A DNA stretch of 64,000 nucleotides from Anaerofustis butyriciformans. Lineage in GTDB: Bacteria; Bacillota; Clostridia; Eubacteriales; Anaerofustaceae. Shown here piece by piece: positions 59,374 to 64,000 of the stretch. Position numbers and translations under genes: made by a program. The notes beneath the pieces were generated by a model, which ran no database searches, was not told where the DNA came from, and worked only from the letters and a program-made list of their open reading frames with translations. Numbering within the stretch: the stretch's first letter is position 1; every line of letters starts with the position of its first letter. The DNA lies in assembly GCF_036289385.1 (NCBI RefSeq), contig NZ_JAYFFH010000004.1:124001-188000 (forward strand), written 5' to 3'.

Positions 59374-60807
59374 TTGAATAAAGAAAAAACAATTAAGACA
59401 GTATCCTTAGTTTTTATTGATATATTTTTTATGGCTATTACGTATATTGTAGCCAATTTAATTTTTAATAAAGCAGATTTAACAATCGATCCAAATTTCC
59501 CTAAATTTATACCACTTCTAATTCTAGTTAAAATTGGTATTTATTTTATTGCCGGTTTATATAAAGAAGAAACAAGAGGTATGGTATTTGAAATTTCTTG
59601 TGTTGCCCTTGCTAATATTATAGTTTTTATTTTAGTTCGATTTATTCTAAAAGTTGGGGTTTCCACTTATCTTCAACTTATAGCTTTAACTGTTGATATC
59701 ATTGTTGAAACAATATCTCGTTCACTTTTATTAAGTGTAAGTGAAGAAGAGCTTGAAGATGAAAACATACAAGTTTTTGATGATCCTTATGATTACAGTG
59801 AAGAATTAAGACTTAATAAAATGAAGAAAGAACTTATGGAAATCAAAAACCAAGAACAACAACAAAAAGAAGAAACAAAGCAAGCTTTAGAAGAACTAAA
59901 AGAGAAAGAAAATCAATTAAAACAAAAGGAAGAACAATTAAAATCATTTGAGCATACGCTTTCTTTAAAAGAATTAAATATTCAAAAAGAACTTGAAAAG
60001 CTTGAAAAAGAAAAAGAAGAAAAAATAAAAATTGAACAAGAGATAAAAAGACAGGAACAATTGAGAAAACAAAGACTTCAACAACAAGAAATATTAGATG
60101 GTGTTTTAGATAATATAAAAACAATTCATACATCTTTAAATGAACGTTCAAAAGTAGTTGACTTGCAAGAGCATAATTTAATGATGAAAATGTATGATAT
60201 TACACAAAAGGAAATAGAACAAAAAACATCTAAAGAACAAGTAAAGAAAAGAAAACATTTAAGCGATAAAGAATTACTTGAAGAAACGTATAAGAAAATA
60301 GGACAAAAAAGAAAAAGAGTAAATCCTTATACAAAAAGTAAATCTACACAATCACAAAAAAATGCATTAAATAAAAAAATAAAAAACAATGATAAAAATT
60401 TATCCGAAGCTTTAAAGAACAGTACACTTCTAAATACATCAAAAGAAGAAAAAGAAAATGATGAATTTATGAAGTTCTTATTTAACGGTTCAAATTTAAA
60501 AGAAGAAAACAATGTTATAAAAATAGAAACAAATAAAAAAGAAAAAAACAAAGCAAATAAATCTAATGAAAAACCAAATGTATTAAAAAATAAAAATGAA
60601 AAAAACAATCATTCAACAACAAATAATACTCAAATAAAAACGTCGTTAAAAAGTGAGAAAACAACAAACAATGTACTAAAACAAAATAGCACAAATAATA
60701 CTAAAAAAATAAATAAAAATATTAAACCAACAAAACAAGACCAAATTGATTTAATGTTTTCAGAAGATGACTTTGATAAGATTGCAGACTTAATTGATAA
60801 AATGTAA
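59374..60807 (+). CDS. Membrane protein with FlaA1/CapD-like N-terminal helices and a long coiled coil
   Basis: The 477-residue protein is not a known family. Residues 5-120 form four hydrophobic helices whose pattern (VFIDIFFMAITYIVANLIF, AGLYKEETRG, LQLIALTVDIIVETISRSLL) recalls the membrane domain of CapD/FlaA1-type sugar dehydratases. Where those enzymes carry a Rossmann domain, this one has a coiled coil rich in Glu, Lys and Gln (about 145-260), then a Lys/Asn-rich low-complexity stretch. A short acidic end follows (QIDLMFSEDDFDKIADLIDK). The start is TTG at 59374 with AAAGGTG upstream; the ATG at 59344 lies in the -10 box. A cell-wall amidase gene follows. Confidence 0.7.
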   Translation: MNKEKTIKTVSLVFIDIFFMAITYIVANLIFNKADLTIDPNFPKFIPLLILVKIGIYFIAGLYKEETRGMVFEISCVALANIIVFILVRFILKVGVSTYLQLIALTVDIIVETISRSLLLSVSEEELEDENIQVFDDPYDYSEELRLNKMKKELMEIKNQEQQQKEETKQALEELKEKENQLKQKEEQLKSFEHTLSLKELNIQKELEKLEKEKEEKIKIEQEIKRQEQLRKQRLQQQEILDGVLDNIKTIHTSLNERSKVVDLQEHNLMMKMYDITQKEIEQKTSKEQVKKRKHLSDKELLEETYKKIGQKRKRVNPYTKSKSTQSQKNALNKKIKNNDKNLSEALKNSTLLNTSKEEKENDEFMKFLFNGSNLKEENNVIKIETNKKEKNKANKSNEKPNVLKNKNEKNNHSTTNNTQIKTSLKSEKTTNNVLKQNSTNNTKKINKNIKPTKQDQIDLMFSEDDFDKIADLIDKM

Positions 60808-60810
60808 ACT

Positions 60811-60842
60811 AACCCACAAAATATTGCATTTTGTGGGTTTAT
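60811..60842 (+). terminator. Hairpin after the membrane/coiled-coil gene
   Basis: AACCCACAAAAT and ATTTTGTGGGTT form a 12-bp stem with loop ATTGC. The T-run after it is short, so read-through into the amidase gene is possible. Confidence 0.7.
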
Positions 60843-60861
60843 TAAAATATAGAATAAATAT

Positions 60862-61704
60862 ATGAGAATTAAAATATCCAAAAAATTATTTTTATGTTTT
60901 TTAATTTTTATACTTATTCTGCTTTTTACAATTAATATAAAAAACAAAAATAATTATGTAATATTGCTTGATCCGGGACACGGTGGAAAACTTTCGGCTG
61001 ACAAAGGTGCAATTGGTGTAGACAGTGAAAAAACAAATGAATATACGCTTAATGATCAAGTTACAATCAAGCTTGCAAATGCACTAAAAAAAGAAGGCTA
61101 TATTGTTAAATTCACAAGACAGCCCTACAAAGATGAAAAAGAAGTCACATTAACAAACAGAACAATAATTGCAAATAAAATTAAGCCTGATTTACTAATA
61201 AGCATACACCATGATTCAACAGGCACCCAAAACAATAAAAGCGGTTATACAATTTACTATTCATCTTTTAAAGCTAATTTAGACTTTAATGATATATATG
61301 TTGAAGAAAACGGAAAAACTTACCCATTTATTAAAGAAGAGATTAATAACGGTATAACAACCATATATTATACAAATGGAATAAATATACTTTCATCAAC
61401 AGGAAGAAGTAATGTAATAGTAAAAGACATAACACTATGCAAAGAGGCAAAACAAAGTTTAAAGTTCGCTAATATTTTAAACGAGGAACTTTCTAGGCTT
61501 GATTATATTGCGCCTCTTCTCGCAAATAAAAATAGTGCAGTAAAAGATAATAATTTTAGAATATTAAGAATGACAAACTACCCAAGCGTATTAATTGAAT
61601 GTGGTTTTATTTCCAACAAAAATGAAATAGAACAATTAAAAAATGAGAAAAATCAAAACAAACTTGTAAATGCAATTGTAAAAAGTATAAATAAATATTT
61701 TTAG
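60862..61704 (+). CDS. N-acetylmuramoyl-L-alanine amidase (Amidase_3, CwlD-like)
   Basis: This zinc amidase cleaves the bond between MurNAc and the stem peptide. The 280-residue protein has an N-terminal signal anchor (about 8-27) and the Amidase_3 fold: the first His in LLDPGHGG near 38, the Glu in NEYTLND near 60, SIHHD near 118 and the catalytic Glu in VLIECGF near 246. CwlD, which makes muramic lactam in spore cortex, has this size and layout; the yyaC gene nearby supports but does not prove that assignment. The ATG has no clear ribosome binding site. ttcA follows after 14 bases. Confidence 0.85.
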   Translation: MRIKISKKLFLCFLIFILILLFTINIKNKNNYVILLDPGHGGKLSADKGAIGVDSEKTNEYTLNDQVTIKLANALKKEGYIVKFTRQPYKDEKEVTLTNRTIIANKIKPDLLISIHHDSTGTQNNKSGYTIYYSSFKANLDFNDIYVEENGKTYPFIKEEINNGITTIYYTNGINILSSTGRSNVIVKDITLCKEAKQSLKFANILNEELSRLDYIAPLLANKNSAVKDNNFRILRMTNYPSVLIECGFISNKNEIEQLKNEKNQNKLVNAIVKSINKYF

Positions 61705-61718
61705 AAAAGGAATATAAC

Positions 61719-62423
61719 ATGAGAAAAACACTGGGATGCATTAGAAAAGCGGTAAAGGATTATAACATGATAAATGACGGAGACCATATATGTGTAGCCG
61801 TATCAGGAGGAAAAGACAGTATGCTTCTTTTAAAAGCCTTAAAAACATATATGTATTTCTCTCCCGAGAAATTTAAACTGACCGCAATTTGTATAGATGT
61901 AGGCTTTGATAATATGCAGCTTGATAAACTTGAAACTTTTTGTGATGAAATTCAAGTTCCTCTTGAAATTGTTCATACAGATATAAAGAAAATCGTTTTT
62001 GATGAAAGAAAAGAAAAAAATCCATGTTCTTTATGTTCAAAAATGAAAAGAGCAGCTTTAAATGAAACGGCGTTAAAACTTGGCAGTAATAAAATTGCTT
62101 TTGGACACCATAGAGATGATTTTATAGAATCTTTTTTACTAAGCCTTTTTTACGAAGGAAGAATACACACTTTTAAGCCTGTAACTTACCTTGATAGGAC
62201 AGGTGTTTATTCCCTTAGACCTCTTTTATATGCTAAAGAAAAAGATGTAATTCATGCTGTTAAAAGTGAAAACATTCCTATAATAAAAAGTGAATGTCCT
62301 GCCGATGGATTTACCAAAAGAGAAGAAATGAAAAACTTATTAAAATATTTAAAAAAGCAAATTCCTAATGCCGATGAAAGAATGTTTACCGCAATAAAAA
62401 ATAATCTAGAAAATATGAAATAA
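61719..62423 (+). CDS. ttcA: TtcA-family tRNA 2-thiolation enzyme
   Basis: TtcA-like enzymes use ATP and an iron-sulfur cluster to thiolate a tRNA base, usually C32. The 234-residue protein has the PP-loop SGGKDS at 29-34, the cluster Cys pair C103-x2-C106 in NPCSLCSKMKR, and a third cluster Cys, C193, in SECPADG. HHRDD near 131-134 is also typical. AAGGAA precedes the ATG. It is probably co-transcribed with the amidase gene and is ended by the hairpin at 62451. Confidence 0.87.
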   Translation: MRKTLGCIRKAVKDYNMINDGDHICVAVSGGKDSMLLLKALKTYMYFSPEKFKLTAICIDVGFDNMQLDKLETFCDEIQVPLEIVHTDIKKIVFDERKEKNPCSLCSKMKRAALNETALKLGSNKIAFGHHRDDFIESFLLSLFYEGRIHTFKPVTYLDRTGVYSLRPLLYAKEKDVIHAVKSENIPIIKSECPADGFTKREEMKNLLKYLKKQIPNADERMFTAIKNNLENMK

Positions 62424-62450
62424 CTTTAAACAAATATCTACATTTTACTT

Positions 62451-62486
62451 ATACCCTATTATATATAATTAGGGTATATTTTTTTT
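62451..62486 (+). terminator. Terminator of the amidase-ttcA unit
   Basis: ATACCCTA and TAGGGTAT pair around an A/T loop and are followed by eight or more T residues. The T-run ends at the ribosome binding site of yyaC, so yyaC must start inside or rely on read-through. Confidence 0.78.
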
Positions 62487-62497
62487 GGAGAATGAAT

Positions 62498-63046
62498 ATG
62501 CAAAAAACATTTAACTATTTACAAAAAAATGCTGCAAAATTGCTTGCAGAAGAAATAATAAAATTAACATCTAAAGATTGTATTTTGCTTTTTATAGGAA
62601 CTGATAAATGTATCGGAGATGCATTTGCTCCAATTGTAGGAAGCTTGCTTGAAAGTTATAATTTTTTAAATAATCCTATTTTTGGAACAATCAAACATCC
62701 TGTTCATGCCCTTAACATAAATAATACTCTTTCATATATTAAAACAGTATATCCTGGTAAAGAAATTTTTGTTATTGACTCAATGATTTCACAAAAAGGA
62801 AATGTAGGAGACATTATTTTATTTAATGAAGGTATATTCCCCGGAAAAGCTACCGGAAAAACATTACCCAAAACAGGAGATACGTCCCTTACTTTGGTTG
62901 TAAGCAACAATGAAAAAGACGCAATAAATTCTCTTACAACACTGCGTTTAAATAATATTTATGAAATGGCAAAAGTAGTTTCTGATGCACTTACTTATGC
63001 ATTTTCAGATTCCGTTTATTCTGTTACAAGCGATGTATTACAATAA
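62498..63046 (+). CDS. yyaC: YyaC family spore protein (DUF1256)
   Basis: YyaC is a forespore protein related in fold to the germination protease GPR; its activity is not established. The 182-residue protein has the family blocks LLFIGTDKCIGDAFAPIVGS near 30, GTIKHPVHALN near 62, IFVIDSMISQKGNVG near 89 and GIFPGKATGKTLPKTGDTSL near 110. The start at 62498 was chosen because GGAG is seven bases upstream, while an ATG two codons earlier is only two bases from it. It is strong evidence that the organism forms endospores. Confidence 0.9.
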   Translation: MQKTFNYLQKNAAKLLAEEIIKLTSKDCILLFIGTDKCIGDAFAPIVGSLLESYNFLNNPIFGTIKHPVHALNINNTLSYIKTVYPGKEIFVIDSMISQKGNVGDIILFNEGIFPGKATGKTLPKTGDTSLTLVVSNNEKDAINSLTTLRLNNIYEMAKVVSDALTYAFSDSVYSVTSDVLQ

Positions 63047-63072
63047 AAAAGACAGCAATTTGCTGTCTTTTA
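63047..63072. terminator. Bidirectional terminator, yyaC / alcohol dehydrogenase
   Basis: AAAAGACAGCA and TGCTGTCTTTT form an 11-bp stem with a 3-base loop at convergent gene ends; the dehydrogenase stop codon lies in the T-run. Confidence 0.88.
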
Positions 63073-64000
63073 TGGTTTTAAAACTACTTTTAAGGCTTCT
63101 CCGCTTTTTAACATTTTTACACCTTTTTCCATATCTTTTAAAGGTAAAATATGAGAAACTAAATTTGCATTTATCATTCCGTTTGCAACAACGTCAAAGG
63201 CTTTTCTAAAACTATCAGGAGTTGTTGAAAATCCTCCAATAACTTGAATTTCACTGTAATGAAGTAAATTACCATCTAAACTTACATTTGGATTATCTTT
63301 TGGAAGTCCTCCAAAAATTAATAATTTACCTTGTTTTCTTAGTAAATGTATTCCTTCTTCAATAGGTTTTGTCGCAGGAGTTGAATTTATTACTACATCA
63401 GCCCCTCTTCCATCAGTAACATCCATTACTACTTCTTTTAAATTTTCTTTAGATGTATTTACGAAATGTGTTCCGCTGAATGCTTTACTTTTTTCAAGTC
63501 TTGCTTCACTTCTGTTTGCCATAATTATATTTTTAGCACCTCTAAGTCTTGCAATTTCACTATGTAAACATCCAAGTGGACCTGCCCCAATTATTACAAC
63601 AGTATCTCCAAGAGTTACATTAATTAAATCTTGAGAATTTACAACGCTTGATAATAGTTCGACTACAACCATATCTTCACTTTTTACACCTTCCGGTATT
63701 TTTAAAATTTGTCCACGTTGTACCCCAATACCCGGAATTAACATATATTCAGCAAACCCTCCATGTAAATGATGTCCATATGTAAGTCTTGTTTCACATA
63801 GATTTTGCATACCTTTTTCACAGTAATAACAGTTACCACAAGGTATAACAGGATTTACAATTACTCGTTCTCCAACACTATATCCTTTTACTTCTTCACC
63901 TATTTCTTCGATTATACCTATATTTTCATGTCCTAAAATAAAAGGAAAATCCAAACCATTTACACCTGATGAATATGTTCTTACATCTGAACCACAAAGC
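63070..64000 (-). CDS. Zinc-dependent medium-chain alcohol dehydrogenase, 5' end cut by window edge
   Basis: The frame stays open to the right edge, leaving about 310 C-terminal residues of an enzyme that is usually about 345 long. The catalytic zinc Cys is in LCGSDVRTY at the edge, with the next ligands in LGHENIG. The structural zinc lobe is CGNCYYCEKGMQNLC and the NAD(P)-binding Rossmann motif is VIIGAGPLGCLHSEIA. A TTG at 63954 is internal, not the start. The overall pattern is that of sorbitol/threonine/butanediol dehydrogenase-like proteins. The substrate is unknown. Confidence 0.9.
   Translation of the reverse strand, partial: LCGSDVRTYSSGVNGLDFPFILGHENIGIIEEIGEEVKGYSVGERVIVNPVIPCGNCYYCEKGMQNLCETRLTYGHHLHGGFAEYMLIPGIGVQRGQILKIPEGVKSEDMVVVELLSSVVNSQDLINVTLGDTVVIIGAGPLGCLHSEIARLRGAKNIIMANRSEARLEKSKAFSGTHFVNTSKENLKEVVMDVTDGRGADVVINSTPATKPIEEGIHLLRKQGKLLIFGGLPKDNPNVSLDGNLLHYSEIQVIGGFSTTPDSFRKAFDVVANGMINANLVSHILPLKDMEKGVKMLKSGEALKVVLKP

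Noticed and set aside
1..64000. tRNA, rRNA, CRISPR arrays, insertion sequences, prophage or toxin-antitoxin genes
   Set aside because: No cloverleaf or TTCGAATCC-type arm, no regularly spaced repeats, no transposase or integrase motifs and no phage structural genes were found on either strand.

Overview
The window is a low-GC stretch of the chromosome of an endospore-forming, anaerobic Bacillota, most likely a member of class Clostridia. The evidence is the A/T-rich base composition, strong AGGAGG-type ribosome binding sites, a Clostridia-like order of the ribosomal protein super-operon with rpsD inside the alpha cluster, a clostridial 2[4Fe-4S] ferredoxin, an arginine deiminase/ornithine racemase locus as in amino-acid fermenters, and spore genes (cwlJ-like, gerQ-like, yyaC, a ytaF-like gene, a cwlD-like amidase). 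I cannot assign a genus from sequence alone.

Layout. 1-2.5 kb: lepA (5' end cut) and hemW. 2.5-6 kb: ornithine racemase divergent from arginine deiminase and ornithine carbamoyltransferase, a route from arginine to D-ornithine. 6-12.6 kb (minus strand): recA, cinA, uvrA and a class I aminotransferase. 12.7-15.8 kb: a small HD alarmone-hydrolase-like protein, prephenate dehydratase and a secreted Ig-like repeat protein. 15.9-35.9 kb (minus strand): one very long ribosomal block transcribed from a strong promoter and structured leader at 35.85 kb, in the order rpsJ-rplCDWB-rpsS-rplV-rpsC-rplP-rpmC-rpsQ-rplNXE-rpsNH-rplFR-rpsE-rpmD-rplO-secY-adk-map-KOW-infA-rpmJ-rpsMKD-rpoA-rplQ, then ecfA1-ecfA2-ecfT-truA, then rplM-rpsI from their own promoter and leader. 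36-43.4 kb: a Spx/ArsC-like protein, two small unknowns, a Y-family polymerase divergent from feoAB, an alpha/beta-hydrolase fused to a membrane domain, and an SRPBCC protein. 43.5-48.3 kb: ftsK-rimO-pgsA. 48.5-50.1 kb: cwlJ-gerQ-like pair and a CarD-family regulator. 50.1-54.5 kb: a UPF0182 membrane protein and a phosphohexomutase. 54.6-64 kb: YtaF-like protein, a Cys-rich small protein, ferredoxin, LD-carboxypeptidase, an acidic membrane protein, serS, a membrane/coiled-coil protein, a cell-wall amidase, ttcA-like, yyaC and a zinc alcohol dehydrogenase cut by the right edge.

Most of the window is conserved housekeeping sequence; I see no phage, insertion sequence, CRISPR array, toxin-antitoxin pair, tRNA or rRNA. 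The most informative non-gene signals are two identical SOS-box sequences (at recA and at the Y-family polymerase), three candidate ribosomal-protein leaders (rpsJ, rplM, and a hairpin before rpsM), a hairpin between promoter and start of the CarD-family gene, and many hairpins shared by convergent gene ends. The least understood proteins are the 540-residue hydrolase/membrane fusion, the 477-residue membrane/coiled-coil protein and the 17-cysteine small protein. Several starts were moved from the first possible codon because a Shine-Dalgarno sequence, or in one case a -10 box, overlaps that codon; five or six genes use TTG or GTG.
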